39,791 nt of DNA. It comes from Planctomycetaceae bacterium. Its GTDB lineage: Bacteria; Planctomycetota; Planctomycetia; Pirellulales; Pirellulaceae. Where the stretch lies: assembly GCA_024225195.1 (NCBI GenBank), contig JAAEMV010000592.1, positions 1 through 39,791 on the forward strand. The letters run 5' to 3'. How positions within the stretch are numbered: the stretch's first letter is position 1; the number at the start of each line of letters is the position of its first letter. Position numbers and translations under genes: made by a program. This document shows, piece after piece, positions 1 through 9,217 of the stretch. Below the pieces are notes generated by a model. That model saw only the letters and a program-made list of their open reading frames with translations, did no database searches and had not been told where the DNA came from.

Positions 1-2919
1 ATTTTCGGTGGGACCTCAGTCGTTGCATCCAACGATGACTTGCAGGGGTTCTTGAATCAAAATTGTCTCGCTTGCCACGGTGCAAAGCGTCAGGAAAACG
101 ACCAGAGGTTTGATAATCTTGGGGACGATTTTTCGAAGGTCGAAAACCTTGTTGTCTGGCAGGGAATTCTTGATCAATTGAATCTTGGTGAAATGCCACC
201 AGTCGATAGTCCTCAGCCTTCTCGCGAGGCGACGACGCAGTTTATCGAACGGTTGAGTATCGAGCTTAAGTCAGCTTATGCTGCTCAGCGGAGCACGGAT
301 GGGAAGGCAGTTTTGCGAAGGCTAAATCGTCATGAATTGCGGAACACGTTTCGTGATTTGCTTTATCTCGATGGTCTGATGTACCGACCTGGAGTTGCGA
401 ATACGAGGCTTTATGACAACAACGGAAATGGCCGAGTCGAGCACACAGCTGACGATCCAGTTCGTTTTTTTCCGGCGGACGAAGGCGAAGATGGTTCCGC
501 CAATATCGGCGAGAAGCTGGTAATGTCGGACTTTTTGCTGAACCTAATCTATGGAGCGGCGGACGAGTCGATCGCCGCAGCAACCCATCTGGGAATAAAG
601 CCAAACGTTAAACCAAAGCGGTTTGGTGCTCCGCTTTACAAGCGAGGTGCCGGGGGACTGGAGCGGATTGCTGGCGAGAACAACTTGCAATTTGATTCAC
701 TTTTTCGAGGTGCCTCGTTGAGGATCGACGGATTAAGTCGGGTTGGGGTTTCCGCTCGTTATCGAATGGAAGTTGAGATTTCTGCGGAGAATCAGCACCA
801 TCCGTGGAGAGAGCTGATTTCAACTCAGCAGGATGTGCCTTTTCGAGTGAGCGTGGAGCTTGCCAAAGGTCGCAACGAGATTCCAATCGCAAACTGGAAG
901 ATTCCTGCCGATGGTCGCATTCACAAGTTTTCCTGTGAGTCCTGGATTGATGGAGACTGGGCTCCTCAGTTGACGTGGCAAAATGGTCCTACGTCTCGGG
1001 AATTGCAAACAGAGCGGTTGGTTAAAACGTACTTGCCAAGTCATTATTTGGAACCTCTGAAACAATCGCAGTTTTCCGACAAAGTTGAATTCGATGACGC
1101 ACGTCGTAACCGAACTCGGGCGATGGAAGAGGCTCTGTTGGAGAATTACATGGGGCCTTGGGTCAAGATTCATAGCGTGACGTTGGTGCCATTGATTGAT
1201 TCGTGGCCTCCTCCAAGCCATCGAGCGCTTTATGGAGATGGGGTGGGCGATGCAGATGAAGTCCAAAAACTACTTTTGCGATTTGCTGAACGAGCTTTTC
1301 GGCGGCCAGTATCAAAAAAGGAAATGAAGCCTTATGTAGAATTAGTTTTGAATGCGATTGAGGAAAACCAGGGGGGAGCGATTGAGGATTTAAAATACCG
1401 GCTATATCAGGGGCGGTGGAGCAAGCTGCCAGATTTTGATGCTCTTAAACCGGTCACGGAGGGAGTGTTTGCGAGCGGACTGATCGATCTCAATGTGTCT
1501 CAAACGAAAGATTATTTTGGGCTCGTAGTTGAGGGGAAGGTAAAGGTTCCTGAATCTGGTGAGTACTCGTTTGAGATGGCATCGGACGATGGTGCTCGAA
1601 TCCTTGTTGATAAAAAAAAGGTGGTTGAGCATGATGGTTTACATGGAGCCACACCGAAAATAGGACGCGTGCAGTTGGAGCCAGGCACGCATGATCTCCG
1701 CGTTGAGTATTTTGCTTTTGGTTCTCCCAATCGTTTTCGGGCGAGATGGTCAGGTCCAGGCGTGTCGCCGACTCCCTTGTCGTTTGACAGTCAAAGCTCA
1801 AAAAGCGGTGGAAGTGCGAACTCGCAATCGAACGGAGTGGTCGGGGCTTTGCAGGATGGCTACCTTGCGATTTTGTGTTCACCTCAATTTCTTTATCGCA
1901 GCGAGGGTTCAGGTGCTCTCGATTCGTATGAAATTGCATCTCGATTAAGCTATTTTTTATGGTCTTCTATGCCAGATGAAGCACTTTTTGAGTTGGCAGG
2001 CAAGGGTTTGCTCAGTGACCCTCGGGTATTGGCGCAGCAGGTTGACCGCATGCTCGATGATGAAAAGGCAAAATCATTTGTGCAGAACTTTTCAGCCATG
2101 TGGTTGCGGTTGGATAAGCTTGGGAAGATGCCGCCATCGGAGCAATTCTACCGAAACTTGAATGTCGAGCAGTTGATGATCAAACAGGTCTCTCGATATT
2201 TTTCGGACGCGGTATTAGATAACGCTCCGGTCAGTCAATTGATTGACTCAAGATATACCTACATGAATGAGGTTCTGGGTAAATGGATTTACCGTCGTGA
2301 GGATATTCGGGGGAGTGAATTGCGGAAAATTGAGGTGAGCGATCCACGGTTGGGTGGGATTTTTATCCTGCCGGGAGTAATGACTGCGACCGCCAATGGG
2401 GTTGATACCTCCCCGGTTGTGCGCGGGGTTTGGGTGCTGGAAAACGTCCTTGGTTCGCCGCCCTCCCCTCCACCGCCCGATGTAGAACCGCTCCCCACGG
2501 ACACGCGGGGAGCGGCGACCATTCGGGAACAATTGTTGTTGCATCGCAAGCATGAAGCGTGCAATGGTTGCCACCGGAAAATTGATCCAATGGGGTTTGC
2601 ATTTGAGAACTTCGACCAAGTTGGACGCTGGCGAGATAAGTATCCAAGATCCAAAGATCTAATTGATGCCTCGGCGACGATGGCGAACGGGACATTGGTA
2701 AAAGATATTGTTGAGTTTAAGCAAATGCTTCTGACGCGGGAGGAGGATGTAACCCGCTGCCTTACCGAGAAACTGTTGAGTTATTCCAGTGGTAGGTTCA
2801 TGGAGCCTGTAGACCGGGGAGAGATCGATCGAATTGTAACCGATCTAGCGGAATCGCAGGGGGGCGTTCGTGATTTGATCAAGCACGTTGTGCAGAGTGC
2901 GATTTTTTTAAACAAATAA
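1..2919 (+). CDS. Planctomycete secreted cytochrome-like protein (DUF1587/DUF1595/PA14/DUF1592/DUF1588/DUF1585), 5' partial
   Basis: The frame is open to base 1, so the true start and most of the signal peptide lie left of the window. Near the N-terminus is a CLACHG haem-binding motif (about window residue 23). It is followed by a DUF1587-like RRLNRHELR segment (about 105), a DUF1595-like LLLRFAERAFRRPV segment (about 425), a PA14 domain (about 465-580: SGEYSFEMASDDGARILVD and RVEYF), DUF1592 (about 620-745), DUF1588 (about 760-855, with PVVRGVWVLENVLG and a second motif CNGCH) and DUF1585 (about 870-955). The family is known from planctomycetes as exported proteins, often next to DUF1552 partners; its biochemical role is not settled. 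PA14 domains commonly bind carbohydrate, so a polysaccharide-linked redox role is an inference. No DUF1552 gene follows; the next gene is convergent. Confidence 0.93.
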   Translation: MFGGTSVVASNDDLQGFLNQNCLACHGAKRQENDQRFDNLGDDFSKVENLVVWQGILDQLNLGEMPPVDSPQPSREATTQFIERLSIELKSAYAAQRSTDGKAVLRRLNRHELRNTFRDLLYLDGLMYRPGVANTRLYDNNGNGRVEHTADDPVRFFPADEGEDGSANIGEKLVMSDFLLNLIYGAADESIAAATHLGIKPNVKPKRFGAPLYKRGAGGLERIAGENNLQFDSLFRGASLRIDGLSRVGVSARYRMEVEISAENQHHPWRELISTQQDVPFRVSVELAKGRNEIPIANWKIPADGRIHKFSCESWIDGDWAPQLTWQNGPTSRELQTERLVKTYLPSHYLEPLKQSQFSDKVEFDDARRNRTRAMEEALLENYMGPWVKIHSVTLVPLIDSWPPPSHRALYGDGVGDADEVQKLLLRFAERAFRRPVSKKEMKPYVELVLNAIEENQGGAIEDLKYRLYQGRWSKLPDFDALKPVTEGVFASGLIDLNVSQTKDYFGLVVEGKVKVPESGEYSFEMASDDGARILVDKKKVVEHDGLHGATPKIGRVQLEPGTHDLRVEYFAFGSPNRFRARWSGPGVSPTPLSFDSQSSKSGGSANSQSNGVVGALQDGYLAILCSPQFLYRSEGSGALDSYEIASRLSYFLWSSMPDEALFELAGKGLLSDPRVLAQQVDRMLDDEKAKSFVQNFSAMWLRLDKLGKMPPSEQFYRNLNVEQLMIKQVSRYFSDAVLDNAPVSQLIDSRYTYMNEVLGKWIYRREDIRGSELRKIEVSDPRLGGIFILPGVMTATANGVDTSPVVRGVWVLENVLGSPPSPPPPDVEPLPTDTRGAATIREQLLLHRKHEACNGCHRKIDPMGFAFENFDQVGRWRDKYPRSKDLIDASATMANGTLVKDIVEFKQMLLTREEDVTRCLTEKLLSYSSGRFMEPVDRGEIDRIVTDLAESQGGVRDLIKHVVQSAIFLNK

Positions 2920-2921
2920 TC

Positions 2922-2956
2922 AAACGTGGATTGAGTCTGTCTCTCGGGCCACGTTT
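2922..2956. terminator. Hairpin between convergent genes
   Basis: The inverted repeat AAACGTGG (2922-2929) and CCACGTTT (2949-2956) lies between the stop of the haem protein at 2919 and the leuB stop at 2955-2957. A short T/A-rich tract follows on the plus side. It may end transcription of both genes, but there is no long U-run, so the terminator call is tentative. Confidence 0.4.
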
Positions 2957-4037
2957 ATTTAATGCCGGCAACCACCGCATCGCCCATCTCTGAAGTGCCG
3001 ATGACGTTCTCTCCCTCGCGAGCGATGTCTGCAGTTCTTAATCCACTTGATAATACGTTTTTGACTGCGTCCTCGATTCGTTGCGCATCGACACTGTTCT
3101 CAAAAGTCGTTCTCAGCATCATGGCTACAGATAGAATTGTCGCTAGAGGATTGGCTATGTTTTGCCCAGCGATGTCAGGGGCGGAACCATGAACCGGTTC
3201 GTACATGCCTTTGTTGTTTGAGTCCAAGGAAGCTGAGGGCAGCATTCCAATCGAACCGGTTAACATTGAGGCAGCGTCGGAAAGGATATCTCCAAAGAGG
3301 TTTGTGGTCACAATCACATCGAACTGTTTTGGAGCGCGAACCAGTTGCATGCAGGCATTGTCAATGTACATGTGAGAAAGTTCAACTTCTGGATAGCTAC
3401 TGCTGACGTCAGTAACGACCTCCCTCCACAGTTCAGAGACTTCCATCACGTTAGCTTTATCGACGCTGCAAACACGTTTGTCGCGTTGCTGAGCAACTTG
3501 AAAGGCAGAGTGAGCAATCCGGCGAATTTCCGGCTCACGGTAAACCATGGTGTTATATCCAATGCGGATACCATTCTCATCGGTTGTCATTGCCCGTGGT
3601 TCGCCGAAGTAAATTCCCCCCGTCAGTTCGCGCACGATCATTATGTCGAGGCCTGAAACCACTTCGGGTTTGAGGGTCGATGCGGATGCCAACTCCGGAA
3701 ATAGTAGAGCTGGTCGAAGGTTTGAGAATAATTCGAGTTCACTTCTCAGGGACAGCAGAGCTCGCTCGGGGCGGTGCTCTCGCGCAATCTTTTCCCATTG
3801 CGGGCCACCAACGGCACCTAGTAGTACCGCGTCGGATTGACGTGCCAGTGCCAGTGTCTCAGGTGGCAAGGGATGCCCGTGTAAGTCATAAGCAGTGCCA
3901 CCGACGGGAGCGGTGGTGCATTCTAAACCGGTTGAGAAATCTGAATTTAGTTTTTCAAGAACGCGAATGGCCTGTTGAGTGACTTCATGACCAATTCCGT
4001 CCCCGGGGAGAACTGCAACGGTACCTGATTTCTTCAT
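2955..4037 (-). CDS. leuB: 3-isopropylmalate dehydrogenase
   Basis: Catalyses NAD-dependent oxidative decarboxylation of 3-isopropylmalate in leucine biosynthesis, in the cytoplasm. The 360-residue length is normal for LeuB. Visible hallmarks are the N-terminal [11 protein letters not shown] strand-loop, the substrate region [12 protein letters not shown] (the usual LeuB signature rather than isocitrate dehydrogenase), the active-site lysine in VDKANVM, the metal site around [23 protein letters not shown], and the NAD-binding [12 protein letters not shown] loop. The ATG start at 4037 has an AGG about 5 nt upstream. It lies 54 nt downstream of the ApgM-like gene on the same strand, so it may be the last gene of an amino-acid biosynthesis run. 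leuA, leuC and leuD are not in the window. Confidence 0.97.
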   Translation of the reverse strand: MKKSGTVAVLPGDGIGHEVTQQAIRVLEKLNSDFSTGLECTTAPVGGTAYDLHGHPLPPETLALARQSDAVLLGAVGGPQWEKIAREHRPERALLSLRSELELFSNLRPALLFPELASASTLKPEVVSGLDIMIVRELTGGIYFGEPRAMTTDENGIRIGYNTMVYREPEIRRIAHSAFQVAQQRDKRVCSVDKANVMEVSELWREVVTDVSSSYPEVELSHMYIDNACMQLVRAPKQFDVIVTTNLFGDILSDAASMLTGSIGMLPSASLDSNNKGMYEPVHGSAPDIAGQNIANPLATILSVAMMLRTTFENSVDAQRIEDAVKNVLSSGLRTADIAREGENVIGTSEMGDAVVAGIK

Positions 4038-4091
4038 CTTAACCTGATCCTGAAAATCGAATTGTCGTAATTGAGACGATGCGTGAACGCA

Positions 4092-5297
4092 CTATTTTAA
4101 GAAAAATGGCATCAATTCCCAGCCATTGAGCATTTCTATTTGGCTAGCTTCCGCATTGGATTCGTTGTAGTTTTCAAATTGATCGGCTGAAATACCTGTT
4201 CCACAAATTGTGAACGGAACGTTGCCGTGGGTATGCGTTTTTGTACTGAGGTAAGTTGGATGGTCAGGTGTTACGAGGATTCTGAATTCCTCGCCACTTG
4301 CTTGAAGATGTTCGAGGACGGGCCCAACTATTTTGTTATCGATTTCTTCGAGCGACGTGATTTTTTTATTGAGGTCACCCTCGTGAGAAGATTCGTCGGG
4401 AGCTTCTACGTGGACGCAAACCAGATCATATTTTTCTAGTGCGTCGATTGCAAATTTCCCTTTGGCTGCGTAGTCGGTATCAGTGTAACCCGTCGCTCCA
4501 GGAACCTCGATGCGATCCCAGCCAATCAAGGCGGCGAGGCCGCGAAGTAAATCAACTGCGGTTATCATTGCGCCGTTGAGCCCATGAAGCTGACTGAACG
4601 AAGTCAAGTTTGGCCGTTGACCTAATCCCCATAGCCAAATATTGGTGGCGGTGAGTTGGTCGTTACTTTGGCGGGTATTGTTTACGGTGTGTTCAGAAAA
4701 CCAGTCTGTACTTTGATTCATTAAATCACAAAGAAGGTTGCTGCCCGGCCCTCGCGGGAAATCTTCTGCCACTGATTTATCGGATAGGTCATGCGGAGGT
4801 GTCGCTCTGGTCTCATTGGAAAAGGGAGCTGGAGAATCGGGTGTGCCCCGAAACATTAGCAAGTTTCGGTAGCTAACACCGGGAATGAATTCCAGTTGGG
4901 AATTGGTGCAATTCTCCTGAGCAGTTTTTAAAAGTTCTTTCGCATCTTGGGATGAAATATGGCCGGCTGTAAAGCTCGTCATTGTTTGGTCGGTAACCGT
5001 GACGAGGTTGCAGCGGATGCACCAGTCATGTTCGCCCAGTTCAATACCCTGTGCCGCCGCTTCCAGTGGTGCTCGGCCAGTATAATTCTTGATGGGGTCG
5101 TAGCCGAGCAGGCTCATGTTAGCGACACTGCTGCCGGCGGGCAGGTGGGCGGGCGTGTGATTGGCCGAACCTACAATTCCGCTGGCCGCAATTTTGTCCA
5201 TTGCAGGAGTCGCTGCTGCTTCGAGTGGTGTTTTTCCATCGAGCTCTGTTTGAGATTCGTCTGCGCATCCATCAGGAATAATGATGACGTATTTCAT
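4092..5297 (-). CDS. ApgM-like phosphotransfer enzyme, probable homoserine kinase (TIGR02535-type)
   Basis: A 401-residue member of the alkaline-phosphatase-fold, cofactor-independent phosphoglycerate mutase (ApgM) superfamily. The N-terminus carries the metal-binding IPDGCADES strand. The motif PAGSSVANMSLLGYDP holds the nucleophile region, and EAPDESSHEGD and TPDHPT are further metal ligands. The family splits into true mutases and a subgroup proposed, from gene neighbourhood, to be homoserine kinases. Here it sits directly after homoserine dehydrogenase (95-nt gap) and no GHMP-type thrB is visible, which favours homoserine kinase (homoserine to O-phosphohomoserine). The start was set at ATG 5297 because the preceding 13 codons back to a TTG at 5336 are not family-like and the fold begins at MKYVIIIPDG. 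A glycolytic mutase role cannot be excluded. Confidence 0.88.
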   Translation of the reverse strand: MKYVIIIPDGCADESQTELDGKTPLEAAATPAMDKIAASGIVGSANHTPAHLPAGSSVANMSLLGYDPIKNYTGRAPLEAAAQGIELGEHDWCIRCNLVTVTDQTMTSFTAGHISSQDAKELLKTAQENCTNSQLEFIPGVSYRNLLMFRGTPDSPAPFSNETRATPPHDLSDKSVAEDFPRGPGSNLLCDLMNQSTDWFSEHTVNNTRQSNDQLTATNIWLWGLGQRPNLTSFSQLHGLNGAMITAVDLLRGLAALIGWDRIEVPGATGYTDTDYAAKGKFAIDALEKYDLVCVHVEAPDESSHEGDLNKKITSLEEIDNKIVGPVLEHLQASGEEFRILVTPDHPTYLSTKTHTHGNVPFTICGTGISADQFENYNESNAEASQIEMLNGWELMPFFLK

Positions 5298-5392
5298 AAT
5301 TGGTTTTGTGATCTTTGTGTGAGAGTAAAGCCACAATGAATCAGCATCATGGCCGCCACTTATTAAATCGACGTGAGCTTCACAAGAGAGTC

Positions 5393-6691
5393 TCAGCTCA
5401 GAATTCTAAAACGTTCCGGAGATTCGGCAACGGTAGGCATGTCGGCAATTTGCTTCATTGCTGCACGAGCTGATGATTCCTTGGCGGCATGCGTCATAAT
5501 CACGATCGGGACGGTTCGTTCACGCTCGTTTTGGGTTTCGTGCTGATAAACTGACGCAATTGAGATTCCATGTTGCCCCAACCGGCCTGTGATTTGCCCC
5601 ATGACCCCCGGTTGATCAACGACATCGAATCTCATGTAATACCGGCCTTCGAGATCGCCAGGTTCGGCGAAATCGACTCGTTTATGGCCGTCTGCCCATA
5701 ATTCGAGGGTTTTAAATGTAATCGCCGTGCGTCCCACAGCAGTATCAATCATGTCAGCTACGACCGCTGATGCGGTTGGCATTTGTCCGGCACCTTGGCC
5801 ATGAAAAAATACCGGACCGACTGCATCTCCAACGACGCTAACGGCGTTGAAATTCGCTTGAACCTCGGCGAGCGGCTTTCCAGTTTTCACCAACATTGGC
5901 GACACCATCAATTGAATACCGTCTCCAGCTAGTTTGGCGAATGCGATTAGTTTGATTCGATAACCAAGATGTTTTGAAAATGTCAAATCACGATCATCGA
6001 TTGAGTCGATTCCCCGTCGAGGAATATCGGACCAGTGAACGCGGGCTCCAAAGCAAAGGTGAGCCAGGATCGCAAGTTTTTGGGCAGCGTCTGTACCATC
6101 GACATCCATGGCGGGATCTGCTTCGGCTAATCCCTGTTGTTGGGCTAGAGCCAGAGCTGTTTGATAGTCGCCACCTTCGCTGTCCATCTTGGAAAGAATA
6201 AAATTACTCGTTCCATTGAGGATCGCATGGAGTGATTCAATTTGGTTGGCGGATAAGCATTGGCTGACGTTGGTAATAATTGGAATTCCGCCGGCAGCGG
6301 AAGCTTCAAAGGCAACAGAGCGGCCTAATTGTCGGGCGCGATCAAAAATTTCCGGCCCGTGCTCTGCCAATAAGGCTTTGTTGGCAGTGACTACGTCTTT
6401 TCCGCTTTCGAGTAACTTCAAGATGATGGACCGGGCCGGTTCAATGCCACCAACGAGCTGGGCGACAACCTTGACTGAATCGTCGTTGATCACCTTATCG
6501 AGATCATCTGTAAGAATGCCCGCAGGAAGATCAACATCTCGCGGTTTGTGAATATCTTGCACAACCACATGACTGAGCCACAGCGTGCGCCCTGCGTGAC
6601 GTGCGGTTCGATCCCCGTGGTCGAGTAGTAATTGAGCTACGCCCTGCCCGACTGTCCCCAATCCGACAATCGCTACGCCTGTTTTATTCAT
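5393..6691 (-). CDS. hom: Homoserine dehydrogenase with C-terminal ACT domain
   Basis: Reduces aspartate semialdehyde to homoserine, the branch point to threonine and methionine. At 432 residues it matches the monofunctional bacterial form. It shows an N-terminal Rossmann motif VAIVGLGTVGQGVAQ, the catalytic-domain stretch NGTSNFILSKM and the region GLAEADPAMDVDGTDAAQK typical of Hom. The C-terminal ACT domain (about residues 350-430, beginning YYMRFDVVDQPGVMGQI) normally gives allosteric feedback by threonine. No aspartokinase is fused or adjacent. It is the first gene of the minus-strand run hom, ApgM-like, leuB. The ATG at 6691 has no obvious Shine-Dalgarno sequence. Confidence 0.97.
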   Translation of the reverse strand: MNKTGVAIVGLGTVGQGVAQLLLDHGDRTARHAGRTLWLSHVVVQDIHKPRDVDLPAGILTDDLDKVINDDSVKVVAQLVGGIEPARSIILKLLESGKDVVTANKALLAEHGPEIFDRARQLGRSVAFEASAAGGIPIITNVSQCLSANQIESLHAILNGTSNFILSKMDSEGGDYQTALALAQQQGLAEADPAMDVDGTDAAQKLAILAHLCFGARVHWSDIPRRGIDSIDDRDLTFSKHLGYRIKLIAFAKLAGDGIQLMVSPMLVKTGKPLAEVQANFNAVSVVGDAVGPVFFHGQGAGQMPTASAVVADMIDTAVGRTAITFKTLELWADGHKRVDFAEPGDLEGRYYMRFDVVDQPGVMGQITGRLGQHGISIASVYQHETQNERERTVPIVIMTHAAKESSARAAMKQIADMPTVAESPERFRILS

Positions 6692-7012
6692 TTATTCAGC
6701 AGTTTGTTTGGCTTCGCAAATTAAAATAGTGAATGACAATGTAGGGCGAGTCTAGGTTTTTCTCAAGCGACATTGGCAGACTTCAGTGCTGTGAATGTTG
6801 GATATTGGGCGTTATCGAATGTTTGTCGACGTCGCGTAAGTTTTAAGATGGTTGAGGATATTGAGGCAAACCTGCTGGACTTTGCTTGATTGCTGCGTTC
6901 GGTCTGGAATTTGAAATTTGTAATGTTTTTTTGCAGGAAATAAGGAAAAACCATTTCCAATCCGTTATCCTGTGAAAGGGGCATGATCCAAGCCGTACCG
7001 TATGGTGATAGC
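6692..7012. other. Divergent intergenic region between hom and the AraC-type gene
   Basis: About 320 bases between divergently read genes, so both promoters should lie here. It is AT-rich. I see no convincing gene: the two overlapping short minus-strand frames have no family resemblance. I also see no clear operator repeat or threonine-type attenuator. An AAGGGG at 6976-6981 sits too close to an ATG at 6983 to be a good ribosome site. Confidence 0.5.
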
Positions 7013-7984
7013 ATGAAAATTCAAACGATGACACAAATTATAACGGACCCTTCCAATTGGGACGGTTCGTTGTTTGGGACATCGTTAGAGTTGGTTCAGC
7101 TAACGGGAGCGGAGTTTCGGAGTACGCAAACTGTCATTGAATTGGGTGGAATCAAATTACTGAGTTTATTTGTTAATCAGTCGATTGTGGTCCGATCGCG
7201 GCTGCCGGCTCTCCGGTACGTCGCTACGTTGTTCGATACAGCGCACGGAGGGCATTTTGCTGGCGAGCGAATTGACGCCCGTCGCGTGTTTGTCATGCCT
7301 CCAACTTTTGATTTTGATAGCTGCATTAGCGACGGTGCATTTTCCTCCAGTTCGATCTTTGTTCCTCCCGAGCAACTTGAGCCGTACTACCAGACTCTAT
7401 TCGGTGAACCGCTTGTACAGAGTTCGACTCTTCGCAGCGCTTTGATCGATTTAGAGTCGAGTTATTGGGTAGCGAGTTGGCCAGATTTTATTCATCAATT
7501 TAATTCTCACGGATTAGAGGGTGAGCAGAGGTTAAAAATTCAAGAAGCATTGCGTGATCGCGCGCTAATGCTGGTCGCCTACTCGCTCCGCCGTTCCATT
7601 ATGGAAGAGCATCCTGAAATTGAAGTTTCGGAAAAGCCAAAGGGGTTAGCGAAATCACGAGCGCTCGTTCGAGTCGCTGAGGATTATTCCAAGGCGCGAC
7701 CGGAAGAGCATTTGAGGATGGTTGACCTTTGTGAAGCAACCCAGGTCAGTGAGCGGACGTTGCAGTATGCTTTTAAAAAATGTCTTGGTATCTCGCCGAT
7801 GAACTATCTAAAACGTCACCGATTACATCAGGTCCGGCACAAGCTCAAGCAATGTCGATCAGAGGAAACGACGGTGACGTCGGTAGCGTGCCAGTTTGGG
7901 TTCTTTCACTTTGGTGATTTTTCGCAATCGTACAAGACTCAATTTGGTGAGTTGCCTTCGGAAACATTGCGTCAGGTAGGCTGA
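7013..7984 (+). CDS. AraC-family transcriptional regulator
   Basis: The C-terminal ~100 residues form a standard AraC/XylS DNA-binding domain. The first helix-turn-helix is in LRMVDLCEATQVSERTLQYA and the second in TSVACQFGFFHFGDFSQSYK, followed by the usual FGELPSETLR end. The N-terminal ~200 residues are a likely effector or dimerisation domain of unknown ligand. The start was placed at ATG 7013, which has GGTGA 4 nt upstream; an in-frame ATG at 6983 would add 10 residues. The gene converges on the dihaem-cytochrome gene with a 35-nt gap and is the only specific regulator near the aldehyde dehydrogenase cluster, so control of that cluster is a reasonable but unproven guess. Confidence 0.92.
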   Translation: MKIQTMTQIITDPSNWDGSLFGTSLELVQLTGAEFRSTQTVIELGGIKLLSLFVNQSIVVRSRLPALRYVATLFDTAHGGHFAGERIDARRVFVMPPTFDFDSCISDGAFSSSSIFVPPEQLEPYYQTLFGEPLVQSSTLRSALIDLESSYWVASWPDFIHQFNSHGLEGEQRLKIQEALRDRALMLVAYSLRRSIMEEHPEIEVSEKPKGLAKSRALVRVAEDYSKARPEEHLRMVDLCEATQVSERTLQYAFKKCLGISPMNYLKRHRLHQVRHKLKQCRSEETTVTSVACQFGFFHFGDFSQSYKTQFGELPSETLRQVG

Positions 7985-8019
7985 AACTAATTGCCTGCAA
8001 AGTTCTTATGAGCGAGCGA

Positions 8020-9162
8020 TCAGTCAGCTTGCATCTCTTTGATCCAAGTTCGAATAAGCGCGAGGCCTTCATCGTGAACCAGCGATTTTCCAAATTCGGG
8101 CATGATCTCTCCTGAGTTCGTCGTCCGCATTCGGTATTCAAGAATGGATTCGTCCGGTTTGCCTGGTACGATTCCGTATAACCTGCCTCCCGTTCCTTTT
8201 CCGGCAGCCACCGGAATTTTAAAGGTGCCTAGGTGAAAGGGATTTGTCTCTTCTATGTTCAGGTGGAGTCCCGAGTTTCTGGCCGGCCCGACTGGGTTGT
8301 GGCAGTGGGCACAATTGACTTCGAGGTAGGATCGGGCGCGATGATCGACCGAACCAGTCGACTCATCATTCCAAACGGCAAGCTTGGGGATTTCAGATAG
8401 TTCGGGAAGTCCGTCAATTAGTCCGATGTTTTCCCAGTGTTCCAGTTGATTTTTCTGGCTTCCCCGAACTGCAAGGTCGCGGTTTAAATTCGCCGCTTTG
8501 GGGCCAAGGGGATGCATCTCCGTATCCGTGTGGCAGCGTTTGCAGTCATTTAGATTGGGCACCAAATGTGAATTGGAACGGGACTTTCCATCGCTGTGAA
8601 TCCACGAGACATCGACGGTTGCTCCGATAACGGCGAGGTCTGCATCTGTTTGCTCTGAATTCCATAGGTACGGAATGCCTACCCATCCTTCCGGTCGATG
8701 CTCCATAATTCTGGTTTCGACAAGTTGTCGAGACGACGAAGCATCAGTTAGGTCGCGGGCGTAATAAAACGTCTTCGCAATTACGGTTCCGACGGGAAAG
8801 TCGAGGGGGCCGCCTGGCTTGTAGTTGATTCGCGTACCCGGTGGTAACTTGATCAGTCGCTGTTTTTGAGAGTAGTCGCTGAACAGCGGTGTATTCAAAT
8901 CGTATTCGATAACTTCACTGGCAGGCCTCAGTTCTTCCATTGGCATCTGAAAGATGCCGTAGTCTGAAAGCTTGGAGGGATACTTACTCAGACGACTTTT
9001 CGAAAGCTCTGCCGCTGCATCTTGAGTTGTGCCGTCGGGAGAAGGGGCGACCTCAGGACCCTTCTGTTCGCACCCTAACAAGGTAATTATCAGCAGCAGT
9101 GCAATCGGAATCCAATTGGATTCCGAGATTTGACTCGACGGTTGTGAGTGGGGTTTGAACAC
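8020..9162 (-). CDS. SO2930-family dihaem c-type cytochrome, lipoprotein (TIGR03806-like)
   Basis: A 380-residue exported protein. The N-terminal hydrophobic stretch ends in the lipobox LLGC, so it should be lipid-anchored. It carries two haem c sites, CKRCH (about residue 205) and CAHCH (about residue 285), separated by a region without other obvious cofactors. Family knowledge: this protein class was defined together with a beta-helix partner (TIGR03805), the two genes being consistent neighbours; the electron donor is not known. Here the partner is directly upstream on the same strand with a 55-nt gap. The GTG start at 9162 has no strong ribosome site. It is the last gene of the aldehyde dehydrogenase/beta-helix/cytochrome cluster. 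Confidence 0.88.
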   Translation of the reverse strand: MFKPHSQPSSQISESNWIPIALLLIITLLGCEQKGPEVAPSPDGTTQDAAAELSKSRLSKYPSKLSDYGIFQMPMEELRPASEVIEYDLNTPLFSDYSQKQRLIKLPPGTRINYKPGGPLDFPVGTVIAKTFYYARDLTDASSSRQLVETRIMEHRPEGWVGIPYLWNSEQTDADLAVIGATVDVSWIHSDGKSRSNSHLVPNLNDCKRCHTDTEMHPLGPKAANLNRDLAVRGSQKNQLEHWENIGLIDGLPELSEIPKLAVWNDESTGSVDHRARSYLEVNCAHCHNPVGPARNSGLHLNIEETNPFHLGTFKIPVAAGKGTGGRLYGIVPGKPDESILEYRMRTTNSGEIMPEFGKSLVHDEGLALIRTWIKEMQAD

Positions 9163-9217
9163 TGTTTGTAATTATCAGTCGGATGCGGTTGAATTCAAGG
9201 CCAAGCTTGCAAACTCC

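Noticed and set aside
820-1939. Several minus-strand frames of 75-150 codons inside the first haem protein gene
   Set aside because: They are opposite to a gene with clear domain matches and have no family-like content; they are shadows of its codon pattern.
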